Shown here: one piece after another, positions 1 through 12,326 of the stretch
Numbering within the stretch: the first letter of the stretch is position 1
Layout: every line of letters starts with the position of its first letter
Assembly (NCBI GenBank): GCA_950097015.1
Contig: CATNEN010000038.1
Coordinates: forward strand, 19,750,001 to 19,814,000
Length of the DNA: 64,000 nucleotides
Direction: 5' to 3'
Source of the DNA: Macrostomum hystrix
Lineage: Eukaryota; Platyhelminthes; Macrostomidae
Position numbers and translations under genes: made by a program
The notes under the pieces: generated by a model
What the model saw: only the letters and a program-made list of their open reading frames with translations
The model's database searches: none
What the model was told of the DNA's origin: nothing

Positions 1-29
1 TAGGTACCTTTGGCCCGCGCGTCCGGATT

Positions 30-340
30 CACCTGGTTAGACGAGGATGCGGCATGATAAAGATAATTATTATTATTACTTATTACACCTGCCCTAATTG
101 AGCCAGATGTGCAGCCGACTGCGTAAGGCTGAAGGCTGCGTACGGCTGTTCAGTCCATGGACTGGGGGGACGCCACACCCACCCTCAATTACCCCAGCTG
201 ATGCTGGTACCCATTCAACAACTGGGTGAACTGAAGCAAAGTGTCTTGCTAGTAGACACAAGTTGGGTCGCGAATCGAACCCCCGACCTTCAAGTCGTGA
301 ATCTGACGCTCTAACCACTAGGTTACAACCTTTTTTGCAT
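30..340 (-). mobile_element. tRNA-derived SINE, family 1
   Basis: On the minus strand a tRNA-like head near 270-335 carries an A-box-like TAGTGGTTAGAG and a B-box-like GGTTCGATTC, followed by a tRNA-unrelated body and an AT-rich tail near 60-85 with TTATTA repeats. The body, including a segment reading CAGTTCACCCAG, recurs on the plus strand at 38263-38530, which defines a family. The outer end is not sharp. Confidence 0.75.
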
Positions 341-369
341 GCTGCAAATCTGCAATCTGCAGTTGTTAC

Positions 370-500
370 AAGCCACACCTATCCTCAGTTACCAATCGGA
401 CATCGGGTTGAACTCAAGCAATACATATTTTGTGTCTTGCTAAAGCAAACAAAAATTATTACAGTGAAGTCAAGATTCGAACCACCGACTTACATTTAAC
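370..500 (-). mobile_element. Degenerate second copy of SINE family 1
   Basis: This stretch repeats, with many changes, the layout of the neighbouring SINE: a body with TGTCTTGCTA and a degraded B box (GATTCGAACC on the plus strand near 474-483). It looks like an older copy next to the first. The 340 bases from here to the SAP18 exon hold nothing I can recognise. Confidence 0.5.
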
Positions 501-882
501 TTTTGATTTATTGTCCTACGTTTAAGAAGCTTGCTTCACATTTGGAGTATGTGCAATGAATTGCCACATTTTTTAGGCTAGTGACATTTTGGAAAAAATT
601 GGGTAATTAAAATGCTTGTCCAAATTACTTGTAGTAATGGGGCTAGTAAGCATGTAAATTGCATGAACATTTTTTATTAAAAGCACTAGATTCAACAGAA
701 TTTTAAAATATATATTAATTGCTTTGACAAGTCAATCATTGAACCTTTATAGGCAACTATGCTTACAATTGACTCCCACATCTGTCTCAGAGTAGATTGG
801 CCAATTATAAAAAAATGCTGCACTCTAGGTACAGAGCTTCCGAATTACAAAAGAATAAATTTAGATGTTGCATAGTGCCTAC

Positions 883-1200
883 CTCTTGCACTAGCTGCGA
901 AAGCTCCTTAAGCGTAGCGTCAAGCCAGGTGTAAATCTGCAGTTCATTGGAAGGCGTCCTACCCTGGTTAAACTCGGACAGAGCGTGATGCCGCTTATTA
1001 GCGCAAAACACCCTGAGTAGTAGCGGGCAGGTCTTCTCACGATCGATCACTGCCGGTTTGTCATCAATAGGCGGCGGCGGCGGCTTTCGATCGCCAGCTG
1101 GCGGACGGTCTCGTTCGCGAATTCCGCTAGGCGGCGGGCTGCGCGATCGCCGTCGACGCGACAGGGTGATTGGTGAACGTGAGCGGTCGCGGTGCCTCAT
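883..1200 (-). CDS. SAP18: SAP18, first coding exon (partial)
   Basis: This encodes the first 106 residues of Sin3A-associated protein 18, which in animals works in the Sin3-HDAC corepressor and in the ASAP/PSAP complexes with Acinus or Pinin and RNPS1 at the exon junction. The conserved start of the ubiquitin-like fold is clear: IDREKTCPLLLRVF, then SNELQIYTWLDATLKELSQL. The exon ends at a GTAGGC donor (882 downward), phase 0, right after VQE. The remaining exons are not found in bases 1-880 and probably lie outside the window. Residues 1-47 are unusual: arginine-serine and proline rich (RSRSP, SRRRRSRSPPP, KPPPPP), resembling an RS domain. Acceptor-like CAG sites just upstream, one ending a single base before the ATG, would suit trans-splicing or a 5' UTR intron. 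Confidence 0.85.
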
Positions 1201-1602
1201 GCTGAAGTGTTTGACGGCGTCTGAAGAAAAGCTGCAATAGAGCCAGAAGTTTGCATCAGAAACTATTTATTCGTTACTTTGAGTACGTCACATTTATTCG
1301 TTAATAAATAATAAATCGTTGGTGTAGAATGTTGGTGTTGGTGTGGTGCTCTATTTGCTATTCTTCTATTGATAAAGTAGTTCATTAAAAATACTAAGGA
1401 CAACAATTTTTAATTGAGAAAATCAAGACAAACCGAAAATTGTTATATTTTTGTTTAATAATACCAAATTTTACCAACATGAAAGACATTATAAAAAATA
1501 CATTTCTAAATCACTAGGGGCTTAACAATATTTGTAATTAAAAACGTACAACACACATAAGTGATTTTTTAAGTTACAATCTCACTAAAAACATCTGGCT
1601 TT

Positions 1603-2542
1603 TCATATCTGCACATTCAACTGGGGCGTCACATAGCCGTCGCTGCTAGCAAACAAACGATACGCGGCAGGCGGCTTTAAATCGGTAACTATGCGCTTCT
1701 TCTGCAGTCGTTCAACAGCTGATAGGCTAATGCCTGAGCACTCGCTTATAGACAGCTGCTTTAGGCTGCGACAGAATTCGACCAATTGTTCCAACAGTCT
1801 GTCTGTAACGCGCCAACAGCCGACAATGTCCAATTCGGCTAAATTTGAATTTCCTCTCAAGTTTAAGAGTGACTCGTCTGTTAGGCCGTAGCATTTCGCA
1901 ACACTGAGCTTCTGCAAGCGTTGACAACCGGCTAGCAACCGGCTTAGACCATTGTCATCAATCTGCCAACAGCAACCCAGGTTAAGCTCCAATAGGGCTG
2001 GCCATGTGGATCCAATGAGTGACAGGGCGGCATTTGACAGCCAGTGACAGTCGCGCAAAGACAATCTGGTCAGATGGGGACAAGCCGATGTAAGCGCGTG
2101 TATTGAAGCATCTGTTAGCCAATACGATTGGTCCAGGTGTACTGAGAGCAGGTGAGAATTGGCTCTAACTACTGGCACTAGCAGTTGGTCTGTTAGCCAA
2201 CTATGCTGGGTGTGAAATCGTAGCAGGCGCAAGCTGGTACTGCAGCTGGCTAGAATCCGAAACGCAGCGCAATCTAATTTGTAGCCAGACTGGTCATAGG
2301 CTCGCTTGGCGTCTAATGAGCGCATTGAACATGAGCAGTACTCTTCTGTTAATTGCCTAAAAAATAGATTATGTAATGTAATTTATTTTTAATCTGCAAT
2401 TTATTTTATTGAGCCATATTCACAATTGAACTCACCTTGCTGTCAATGACACATTTCTAAGGCTGAGTAGATCCTGTGGCCCAAGACATGGCAGGACATA
2501 CTCGAATAGTACATCATGCCAGGGCAGTTCTAGCAGTTGCAT
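1603..2542 (-). CDS. FBXL15: FBXL15-like F-box/leucine-rich repeat protein
   Basis: An F-box LRR protein, a substrate receptor of SCF (SKP1-CUL1) ubiquitin ligases; vertebrate FBXL15 targets SMURF1. Two exons: 2436-2542 and 1603-2356. They join in phase 2 (donor GTGAGT, acceptor TTTTTTAG) to give 286 residues; human FBXL15 has about 300. Exon 1 encodes the F-box core (LELPWHDVLFEYVLPCL). Exon 2 encodes cysteine-containing LRRs with motifs such as LTRLSLRDCHWLS and LAELDIVGCWRVTD, ending with TPQLNVQI, which resembles the human end FAPFVNLQV. The frame stays open for 15 codons above the chosen ATG, back to a possible TTTGCAG acceptor, so the N terminus could be longer. SAP18 begins about 400 bases downstream on the same strand. 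Confidence 0.88.
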
Positions 2543-2550
2543 TATTGCCA

Positions 2551-3880
2551 AAAAGCCTTTCGAACACAGTCTGAGTCCCAAAATGTAGGCTGCAAATATA
2601 GTTATGCAAGCTAAAGTACCATTTTAATTATGCCCTACTCAGTATGGCACAGTTTTGTAATCTATGAACTCAATTCATTTATAAGGGCTTTAGTAACACA
2701 ATAAAATAGAATATATGAGTTAGTAGCATACTTGTTTATTTCTAATCTGACTTACGACTTATATATTTTTGTGTTCAGAAATATTAGAAATAAGCTTTGG
2801 AGTAAAGAAAAGTATGTAGCTGTATTTAAAATTGAAAATGGTTTATAACAACTAATAGACAGCAAGACATTAGCTTGCTATTAACATTAGTTAGGCTGAA
2901 ACCATGGATAGCTAGATGGATATGACAATTGCCATAGTCAATATCAGTTCCCATTTGCTGAACATAAATTCATAAAGACTTGAGATATACAAAGTACTAG
3001 CTATATACTGTAAATAAACTGCTTGTTATAAATGCATAGAGTTCTATGTCTGCCTATTTGAGTAAATCTGTCACAACATGTGTTTCTGTGTTTTGTCATC
3101 ATAATAATAAATCTAGCTAATCTAAATCTAAATCTAATCTAAATCTAATAAATCTTTAAATATATACATATATTATTTAAAGTTAAAACTTTAATTCAGT
3201 TTCATTTTTACATAGTTGTAGAAATACAATGTTTCATTTATATAAATAGTTTTATAAAAAAATTCTGTAACTTCTAAAAAACGAACAGCTGTTTAACATC
3301 AAAATAGTAAAAGAATAAACAAAATTACTACCATGTGAGTTATAGGAGTTTCTTAAAAGAGATAAACTCTAGTTCATATTATATCAATATGTTTTGTTTA
3401 AAAACCTTCCAGATAATTATTTTCTCCTTTTTTATAATGGTGAAACTGAAAAGGGCAAGTTATATGTGGTTTAAGCTTTTCAGCACCAGTTTTTTGTAAA
3501 CTACATTTAACATATACAGTATTGAAAAACTTTCTTGTTCTCAGATTTTTGTTGAAAAGAACTGTAGTGTTTTTATTGTACAGAGAATGTTGTATTGTGA
3601 GTGTAAATTAATAGGAAATGACTTTTTTATTTACTAAAATTATATTGACTTCAATTTAATACAAAGTTTGAACAAATACACAAATCTTGTTTCGTTTAGC
3701 ATTTAACTTTCAAGATTTTTAGAATTTTCTATAAGTGAACAAATTTTAAGCTGAAACTAAAATTTGAAACCATGATTTGAAAGTTCTAAAAGTTTAAAAT
3801 GCCCCATTACTTTGGAATTGAAGAACTGAAACTAAATATTTGAAATACATTACATTTCATTTTTACAGCATGCACTAGGC
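2551..3880. other. Gene-free AT-rich stretch
   Basis: No coding exon, RNA gene or clear repeat is visible between FBXL15 and the first small DNA transposon. The sequence is AT rich with short homopolymers and a TCTAAA-type simple repeat near 3115-3155. Confidence 0.5.
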
Positions 3881-3894
3881 ATGATCTGAGCAAT

Positions 3895-4353
3895 GGCAAT
3901 CCTTCTGTACCCCCAGTAAATAAAGGAAAGTAGTTTTTTCGAAAGAAAATTATAATAGAAGTAAGGTGGCACTTTTATTATCTTTTATTAGCATAGATAG
4001 TAGATCAGGTAAGCAGTCCATTAGCATGGATAGTAATGCCAGATCCAGTAGATCAGGTTTCCAAGCATGTTAGAACCAAAATGACGTTTCCAAATGAACT
4101 CCTGAAGATATGTCAAACAAGTTGTCAGATGTGCCATGCATCCAACACAGCTTTGCTTTGAAATTTCCCCAGGCACCCTCAATGCTATTGGTGTGCACTG
4201 TAGGATCTGATTGTAGGATTCAAACAAATGTACACAAAAAGTGACAATTCTGTGCTAGGAATAAAAGATAAAAGTGCCGCCTTACTTACATTATCATTTT
4301 CTTTTGAAAAAAAAACTATACTCCTGAATTTATGGGGGTATGGAAGGATTGCC
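3895..4353. mobile_element. MITE 1 (459 bp, about 100-bp inverted ends)
   Basis: The ends begin GGCAATCCTTC and finish as its complement. Imperfect inverted arms of about 100 bases can be aligned: AAGTAAGG, GGCACTTTTAT and ATCTTTTATT occur in both. The element is flanked by near-perfect 8-bp direct repeats, TGAGCAAT on the left and TAAGCAAT on the right, read as a target-site duplication. No transposase is encoded. Confidence 0.75.
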
Positions 4354-4793
4354 TAAGCAATTAATATAGGTAGACAAAGTGTCAAAAAACATATTTTCTA
4401 TTCTCTCATTCTCAATAGGCCTAGGACAACAATAGTTATGGCACTTCAACAAATAGAAATTGGACCAAAAATTGTTTACTTAATTATGAATACTTAATGA
4501 CAGCTAATCTATCTTTAGTCATTTCATCAAGGCTGTGGACATCATCTAGATCATGGCCTATACACCAAATTGAATGGGCACACAATCCAACTGTTGCAAA
4601 TGCTTGTTGGCATACATTTAGTTCCAGTTACAAACAAAATAAAAATACATTAGCATAGTTATTGAAAAAGAAATAATTTAAAATACTGATCAAGGCTAAC
4701 TTTATTGTTCAATTAAAACAGGGCCAAATAACTCTTGCTTCTAAATAATGTTTATTGGCACTTTATCAGATTGTGATAATTGGTAAAAAATAT

Positions 4794-5394
4794 GGCAGTG
4801 CTTATCCCTACGGTACCGTGGAAATAATTTTTGTCTTATTCCTACGGTACCGTGGGAATAATTTCCTGCTTATCCGCACGGCACACTGACGAGATAGCTG
4901 TCCTATCTTCAACATATTCCGTTGGCACTGTCAGACATTTTTTATGGACCTATTTTAACTTGGCCTAGAATAAAGTAATAGACTGGATTATAGACTTAGA
5001 AGGCTTGAGCTATAAGATTAGAAAAATACACAAATGACTTCAGTTGTATTCTTTTGAATATATAAATAATAGAAATATATATTTTATATACTTTAAAAAG
5101 CCACCGTATTGGGTAACTACTTGCGAAAAAAGCAGAAAACTTTAATTTGTTTACTTGCTTTTAAAAACCGGAAGAAAAAAGGAAAATTGCAGTCATGATA
5201 AAAAGATAGATGATAAGACAGCTATCTCGTCAGTGTGCCATGCGGATAAGCAGGAAATTATTCCCACGGAATATGTTGAAGATAGGACAGCTATCTCATC
5301 AGTGTGCCGTGCGGATAAGCAGGAAATTATTCCCACGGTACCGTAGGAATAAGACAAAAATTATTTCTACGGTACCGTGGGGATAAGCACTGCC
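4794..5394. mobile_element. MITE 2 (601 bp) with 9-bp target duplication
   Basis: The terminal inverted repeats begin GGCAGTGCTTATCC and continue with two CTACGGTACCGT palindromes in each arm, for about 130 bases. AAAAAATAT flanks both ends (4785-4793 and 5395-5403), a perfect 9-bp target duplication. Part of the right arm is duplicated in tandem at 5219-5338. A target duplication of 8-9 bp suits Merlin, hAT, Mutator or P families; which one cannot be decided here. No coding capacity. Confidence 0.82.
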
Positions 5395-5799
5395 AAAAAA
5401 TATAGGCCCTAGGCCTATGCAGCATTTTGTTGTTCAAAACATATTTATTTTTTAATGGAGCCCTCTATGCAGATTATTCTATACTTAATTAAAAAATTGC
5501 ATCTAGCCCTGTTTGGATTTTTATTTTCATTTGAGGGACTTAGGTATTGACATAATTGACACAAAAGCAAAAAGTTTGGGAGTTGGCATACAAGGGTAAG
5601 ATTTTGTTTATACAGTTAAAAAAAATTGAAGCTTTAGTTTAGTGTACACCATGTGTATTATATAGCCATAAGGCTATAAATATGTTCAAATAGCTTGCTT
5701 GAAAATGATAGGAAATTGCCCATTGGTTTTGAAAAGGCATAGGCCTAGATTTCTCCTAGTCCTACTAGGTCTAATGTCTAGTCTATGTCTAAAGTAAAG

Positions 5800-6277
5800 G
5801 GTCCCAGGTCATTTCGGTGACAAGAAATTTCAGTGACAGTCATTTCAGTGACAGAATTGGTCAGTTTGGTGACAACTATTTTTGCACCTAAATATGCTAA
5901 GAAAACAGCCTTCCACAATCCAGCAGCTGCTTAAAGCCTGCACTCGCCTTGTCAATCCAAAACTTGAAAAATGATTATTAGGCCTATACACATTTAATTA
6001 GGAATGAATAACTATTGAAACTATTGACTACTCATTAAATAATTTAATAATTTAACTCATTTAAAGTAAAACCCAGACTTTAACATAGTGATGCAGCTTC
6101 CTATTAATACTTTTAGCATTATTTAAATAATATTTTATATGTGTGCATAGGCCTAGTTAAAATGGAAGGCAGTTTTTTAGCATATTTAGGTGCAAAAATA
6201 GTTGTCACCAATCTGACCAATTGTGTCACCGAAATGACTGTCACCGAAATGTCTTGTCACCGAAATGACCTGGGACC
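5800..6277. mobile_element. MITE 3 (478 bp) with 8-bp target duplication
   Basis: Inverted ends start GGTCCCAGGTCATTTCGGTG and extend for about 120 bases, with subterminal copies of a TCATTTCRGTGAC motif. Perfect 8-bp direct repeats AAGTAAAG flank it at 5792-5799 and 6278-6285. There is no transposase inside. hAT-like or P-like mobilisation is possible from the duplication length. Confidence 0.82.
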
Positions 6278-6289
6278 AAGTAAAGCAAT

Positions 6290-7780
6290 GTCTAAAATTG
6301 GCTTTAAAAATAAAACTGTCCAATTTCAAAATTTAAAAGCACAGGGCTCAACATATGCCGAATGATAACGTAACAATTTAAAAAAGCAAATATAAATGCA
6401 AAATTGCGCAGTAACTAGGAACTTAGAAAGAGAAACCAAATTGGGGTATTAAACCTTTCTGACAGTGACACTATTTAACGAGGCAGAAAACTCAATTTGG
6501 TTTATGCTTTTGGTTGCTGTAGAGTGTAGAGCAATGTAGAGCAAATTTACTTACAACAGTTTCTAGCACGATAAATGTTCGTATAACTTATTATAGTGAA
6601 CATGAACACGTAAAAGCAAATCGAAAATCGCTGGTTGGCCGCTCGTTTCTTTGCTTCACATGCAGTTTAAACTAGTGCGAAGTATTTGTTTGTTATAACT
6701 ACTTTGTTCAGTAAAAGGTACTATTGATATTTATTCTAGACTTTAAGTCATAATAGCAATGAAAATTTATGTTTATTCATTTATTATTAGCTACTTTTTG
6801 TGTATGCACCTGTTGCTATCAAGCGACTTTTCTGAATTGTAATTTAAATCGCTAAGACTGCTGGTTAATATGGTTATTAGGTTACCTCGAGATTAGGTTT
6901 TTTGTCGTTTCTATATCCTTTTTGTTCTTCAATGAACTTTTTTATCGGCTATCCTATGATACACGCTATATGTTATTCTGAGTTGCATGTACCTGCAATA
7001 GTATAGTATATATAAATATATTAAATCGATATATTAACGTCATTTAATGGCTTACTAATACATCGCTAATGGTTAAGACTAAGACTAAGAGAGTGATTTC
7101 CAAAAACGAAGACTAATAAAAGCATGTGTTGCGTGGCAAAATTTCAAGTTACATATTTTCTTGGCTTATTTTGATGTAGGACACATTCTTTGTTTTTGTG
7201 CACTTCTGGTCCGTCTATTCGTTTAATAATGAAGCCTGATCAGATGTACACGAATCTTATTTCATGGGCATAATATCGGTACTGTCTCTTATACTTATTG
7301 ATGATTGACGGATAAAACTATAATGTCTAAAGAACATACTGAGAGGTTTATATTAATAAAAAATGTCAAATCAAAATTTAGAAAAGCTTTTATATATTAC
7401 TCAGTTTTGCATGGCGATTCGGACAGCATTTTTAATATCGTTTAGCTTTGGTTTGATTAGTCATAAATAACATCAAGACCAATGATTTATATATATATTT
7501 ATTTATTTATATTGGTTAAGCAAGGCTTCATCTGAGGCTTAAGCAGAATTTCTTGAGACCAAAGTAACCTCAAATACTGATGCTTGCACCTAAAATTTAA
7601 AACAATCTCCGTGCTTTTAGCCTTTGTTCTTGATTCTTGTTCTCGAGTTTTAGTTCGCATTTTTTTGCAGGCATTATGCTCCAAAAAGGGTAGCACTCAT
7701 GAAAAGAGCTCAATAGCCCGTAGTCTATTAGTTTACACTAAACTTGTTATATACTACCTTTTCATTCATGCTGACTATTT
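6290..7780. other. Gene-free stretch upstream of DRC2
   Basis: AT-rich sequence with no supportable gene. It should contain the promoter of the ciliary gene that follows, but no specific element could be recognised. An acceptor-like TTTAATTCCAG ends at 7788, five bases before the DRC2 start codon. Confidence 0.4.
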
Positions 7781-7793
7781 AATTCCAGCGAAA

Positions 7794-10684
7794 ATGCCAC
7801 CGAAGGGAAAGAAGGGAAAGAAGAAGAAGGGTTCTGGCAAGCTGGCCAAGATGACAGAAGAAGAAAGAATGCTCTACTTGGAGCAACAGCGGCTGGCTGA
7901 AGAAGAATTTAAAAAGCAAAGAGAAGATTTTCTTAACGCTTATTTGCAGGTAAAACTGAGCAAAGTTTTCGAGAATTATCTGTTTTTTAGAACGTCTAAG
8001 CTTTAAATGTCGATAGAGTTAAATTTTATCGCGCAATAAAATATTTTCAAATAACTACCAATTCAGGGCAAGATTGGTCATGAAGAGAAGTTCTCAAAGC
8101 TCAACCAGTACAAGCTCAACCATCAATGGCGCAACATCATGCGAGAAGTCAAGTCTAAGGAACTGAAAAGGGACATTGAAATTCTCAGCCAGACGTTTGA
8201 ACGCGTTGTGGATCGCAAAGAGAGTGTACTCAAATCCCTGGTGAAGGACATCGAAGAGGCTGACGAACAGCTGAGCTTGGCAGTGCGCGCCCACCTGCAG
8301 AACGTTGACCGGCTGATCGACATTCAAAACCGGCGAGTCAGTAAGCTGACCTCCCAGTACCAAGCCGAGAAGGAGATGATTCGGGGCGAGTTCGATTCTG
8401 AGGATGCCTGCGTCAGCGATCAACACGACCGAGACATGAAGGACCTTCAGGACGTACTCTACGGCCTCGAGGAGAGCTTCATGGAAAGGGAGGTCGACGC
8501 CAGGGCTGAATTCCAGAGCATGCGAGACGAAATAAAGAACAAGGTAAATAATTGTAATCGGAATATTAGTACTAATACAGGACACAAGAATCAAACAGTA
8601 AAATTTGACAGTTTTTGTTTTACCATTCTATTTTGTTTTCAGAACAACGAAGAGAAGCACTCGCTTCGCATCATGCTAGAGGGCAAAGTTGATGATTATT
8701 GGAACCAGTTCAACGACGCCAAGAAGGCCTACAACGAGGCCACTCGCGACAAGAAGGCCATGTTCGAAGACTACAAGCAGCGGGACGAGCGCTCCTCAAC
8801 CGAGATCGAGCGCCAGATGCGCATGCTGCAGAAGATTGGCGGCCAGATATCAGCCGTGAAGCAGAAGATGGCGCTGAATTCGCGCACCTACGATGACCGC
8901 AATCGGATGCTAAAGGAGGAGCGAGAGAAGATGATGCTGCACTTCCAGCAGCTCAAGGCTCAGATGAACAAGATCCGCGAGCTGCAACGCGAGAAGCTGA
9001 CCAAGATGACGCTGGAGAGCAACGGAGCGCTCAAGGAGCTGAGAAGGCAGGGTGGCAAGGCTGATCGGATCCTCAAACTGGGTGAGAATTGGAAGCGTCT
9101 AAACAAATCAAAGACGGAGCTCAGCCAAGGGCATGAAAACAAAAATCTAACTGTATTGATTTTAAACTTCTAGCCAGAATCCGCTGACTCCAGGTCATAG
9201 ATACCCTGCAGGCACACACTACTCAGGTGTGTACATCTGCCGTGACTTTCTAATCGTCAGGCAGTGTATAATTCCACTGTAGTGCCTTGGAGGTTGTCCC
9301 TCAAGGGCCCTAAGCCTTCTTTCCGCGGCTGTGCATTAGAATGGAGCCTCTCTGCGGGTTCTAGTTCAGTGACCTAGGTGCAAGACGCGAACACTCTGTC
9401 ACTCCCCTCCGCGAGAGAAGAAGACTCAAGATTAAGGTAAAAACTTCCCAGCAAACGCTGAGCATGAGCATGCGCTCGTGAATACACGTTTACTTTTAAT
9501 ATAAATCCATAGCCGAGATGTGCCGCAAATTGGAGACCGAGGAGGAGAAGGTCCTGCCGTTCCCCGCCACCTCGCTGACACCCGAGGAGCTGGAAGACGT
9601 GGCTGTGGCGCTGAAGGAGGAGCCAAACGAGCCATTAGCAGCCGCAATGCGTCGATACCAGAATCTGGAGGAGTTCTGGCGCCGATTCAACAAGGTGATG
9701 CTAGACAAGCTGGCCCTTGACAAGGAGAAGTCTGTGCTGATGTCGGAGAATTTGCAGCTGCGCAGTCTACTCAAGCAGTATCTGGATGGCGTCTCGGTTA
9801 ACGATGAGATTCTCAGCAGCGTTAACCCACTGATTGTGGTTAACGGAAGGTCTAACATCAAGTGAGTTGTTTGCTATATCAGTATTTGTACTTCGCTCTG
9901 GTCGCAATTAACAGTTGGACAACGAAACTATTTCGCCACCAGTTTTGATTAACAAGGGGGTAAATTCCCTCCCCCTAGAATTTTTTTGGCTGCTCCTAAA
10001 TGCTAACAGCGTCGAGTGGTGACTGGTTGGTTGACAGACTAGGCGATGGTGTCCTATGGTTGAGCTGCGCCTAATATTTAGGCTTGATCAGTGAAATTAG
10101 AGAAATTCGCGTCCGGGTGTCCATAGGGGCCTATGTCCACATGTTTTAGTCTTTGAAGGTCCAGCAGTCCGTCTAGATAAAACTGGGTGAACACCGAAGT
10201 TGGAGATGATGCAGGTCCATCCAGGTGACATGCTGATAAATTTTCAAGGCCGCACTGAGGCGCAGTGCTAATTAATTCGTGTATATGGGTGTATAAAAAA
10301 CACTAGAGCTTAACGAAAAAATGATACCTTCGGCCAGAACCATTGAATATCTAGACGGTCTGAAGAGCTGGCGACTTGATTCTTGTTTTAGAAGATGCGC
10401 AACAAAAAGTTGGCCATGTTCTTGAGTTTCATGTGCTTGCCTCGCTCTGTTCGGGTGCATTGTCAAGGGGGAAGGGAATTTCCCCCTCTAGGTACTCGTA
10501 GTTCTACTGTTAATCTTAGTCGTTAATTTTACAACCGATATGCAGATAAAGGAACTTTATCTTCAGCCAGCTCCTCATTCATTACTATTCCAGTCTGAAG
10601 CCACCAATGCAGGATCCCAGGGTACGTCCAGCACCAACGGTCACTGTTGAAGGCAACCTGGAGGTTCGCAGCAAGCGTCTGTGA
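7794..10684 (+). CDS. DRC2: Dynein regulatory complex subunit 2 (CCDC65/DRC2)
   Basis: A coiled-coil subunit of the nexin-dynein regulatory complex of motile cilia, which works with DRC1. Five exons: 7794-7949, 8067-8543, 8643-9081, 9513-9861 and 10594-10684. All have GT-AG borders and phases that join, giving 503 residues (human CCDC65 has 484). Family blocks are unmistakable: DIEILSQTFERVVDRKESV, EFQSMRDEIKNK, RKLETEEEKVLPF, and QYLDGVSVNDEILSSVNPL. The N terminus is lysine rich (PPKGKKGKKKKGSGK), as in the family. The fourth exon reads into TGA if not spliced; splicing at AA|GTGAGT to the last exon adds about 30 residues and is preferred, though this C terminus is poorly conserved. A splice acceptor lies five bases before the ATG. 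Intron 3 carries a SINE. Confidence 0.93.
9195..9420 (-). mobile_element. SINE family 2 copy in DRC2 intron 3
   Basis: It matches, in reverse, the fuller copy at 21461-21835: the CAGGCAGTGTA, CCTTGGAGGT and CCGCGGCTG segments occur in the expected order. The tRNA-like head near 9370-9420 is degraded. Confidence 0.7.
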
Positions 10685-11294
10685 ACACCCATCTCCAGAA
10701 TTGCTATTTCTACGGATTTATTTTGACTGAAAAATAATTTCAAATGTACTTTTACACCCCGCTGCTCTTCCCTGATCGAGAAGAATGTTGATGTTGATTG
10801 ATAATTTTGGTGCGAAAAAAATAACTCTACAAAAGTTAAAAACATTTTTAGGAAGTGAGTATCGATATATCTTTTTTTGTTCTCGTATTTCAAAATGTCT
10901 TCCAGAAGTACAAACTTTTTTATTCTACTTTCGCTCTTCCACCAAGTTTTCTGTGCATGAATCGTTTGGAAATATACACAACATCTGGGTCATATTGTAT
11001 TATTTTGATACGAAGAGAATAATATTAATTCAAACTAAAATTTACATACCTTACATGTCATCTCACCACGAAAAGGCCTTTGAAATTTCATTTACTTAAA
11101 GTGCGTGTGTTCATGTGATTAAGCCCGATTGTTCAAAGTATATTTATTCAAAGGCACTCGCCCTGTAGATTGTGCGGTAGCTGTGTTGTGGTCTGAATTT
11201 GCAAGGTCAAAATCTCTATTATAATTCCAGCCAGGGATTTTTTAATTAGAAACTATTACTTAAAACAGTTCTGCCAACATGCACCCCTTGCATA

Positions 11295-11828
11295 GACTCA
11301 GCAACAGCTAAAACCCCCCAACTCACGCTGTCACACGGGCACAAAAGTTAAGCAATGTCTTTAATTCTAGTCTCAATCGTGTGTAGGAACCACGAGCGTG
11401 CAAAAGTGCCGTGACTCGTGACCGCCAGTCGCAACTGTTCAGCAACGCTGACGACAACAACGCTGCGCCACATCGAGCAGCACACGTGCAGCTGCTGAAT
11501 GAGCAGCTCGGCATTCGCACATTGAACTGGCCGTCAAAGTCTCCAGACATGAACCCCATCGAGCATGTCTGGGACTTTGTAAAGCGAAGAGTTCAGCAGG
11601 ATGCCCCACAGAATGCTGAACAGTTGCGACTGGCGGTGCTGAATGCCTGGCAGCAGCTGCCCCAAGAGTTCATCAACCGGCTGGTGATCAGGATGCCACG
11701 ACGAGTCACGGCACTTTTGCATGCTCGTGGTTCCTACATACGATACTGAGACTAGAATTAAAGACATTGCTTAACTTTTGTGCCCGTGTGACAGGGTGAG
11801 TTGGGGGGGGTTTAGCTGTTGCTGAGTA
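11295..11828 (+). mobile_element. Tc1-like transposon remnant, internally deleted
   Basis: Inverted ends (ACTCAGCAACAGCTAAA and its complement) of about 110 bases lie between TA dinucleotides, as expected of Tc1/mariner insertion. Between them only the C-terminal part of a DD34E transposase is left, in frame from 11411 to 11749: the second catalytic Asp (ADDNNAAPHRA), SPDMNPIEHVWDF with the catalytic Glu, and the usual C-terminal tail. The first catalytic Asp and the DNA-binding domain are missing, so it cannot encode active transposase. The end sequence resembles that of the copy at 18950-19751. Confidence 0.88.
11411..11749 (+). pseudogene. Tc1-like transposase C-terminal fragment
   Basis: About 112 residues of a DD34E transposase are open. 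DDN...NPIE spacing is conserved, and the reading frame ends inside the right inverted repeat. The first ATG is an accident of the deletion junction, with left-end sequence fused directly to the codons before the second Asp. Not a host gene. Confidence 0.85.
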
Positions 11829-12326
11829 TAAACCAAAAGCTAACGAGGCAACCCCAATCCTAAAATCTTATTACAGTTTTTGTCTACTTATAAGAAGAGG
11901 GATTGTCAGTATTGCATGCCTAGTCCTATGTCTTCATATGTCCGAGTCGTAGTGCTCTGAATCTAGAAACTGGGGAGACAACTACCAAGTGTAAGGCTGA
12001 CTAGCTGTCCCGAAAATACACTGGGCAGATAGGAAATTAGGATGCACGTACTCTATGAACTTGAGCATCAGACAAAAAATGTCTTTTTTTCAGTATTTTC
12101 GATTTATAGAGACGAAAAGAATAAAAATTAAAAATAATTTGTGTTCCGTCGGCATGACTTTAGCTTCGAAAAGTGATCATGTTATTTTGTTACATACACA
12201 AATAAAATAGGTCAAGTTTTTCTCACACTACCAAATAAAGATTTTTTTAATTCATTGTTTGATGAAAAACAAAATTACATAATGTTTCGCACATAAAAAA
12301 GTTTTGGTTTGTAAGGAGAATCCACT

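Noticed and set aside
1058-1240. Plus-strand frame opposite the SAP18 exon
   Set aside because: A shadow of the RS-rich coding sequence on the other strand.
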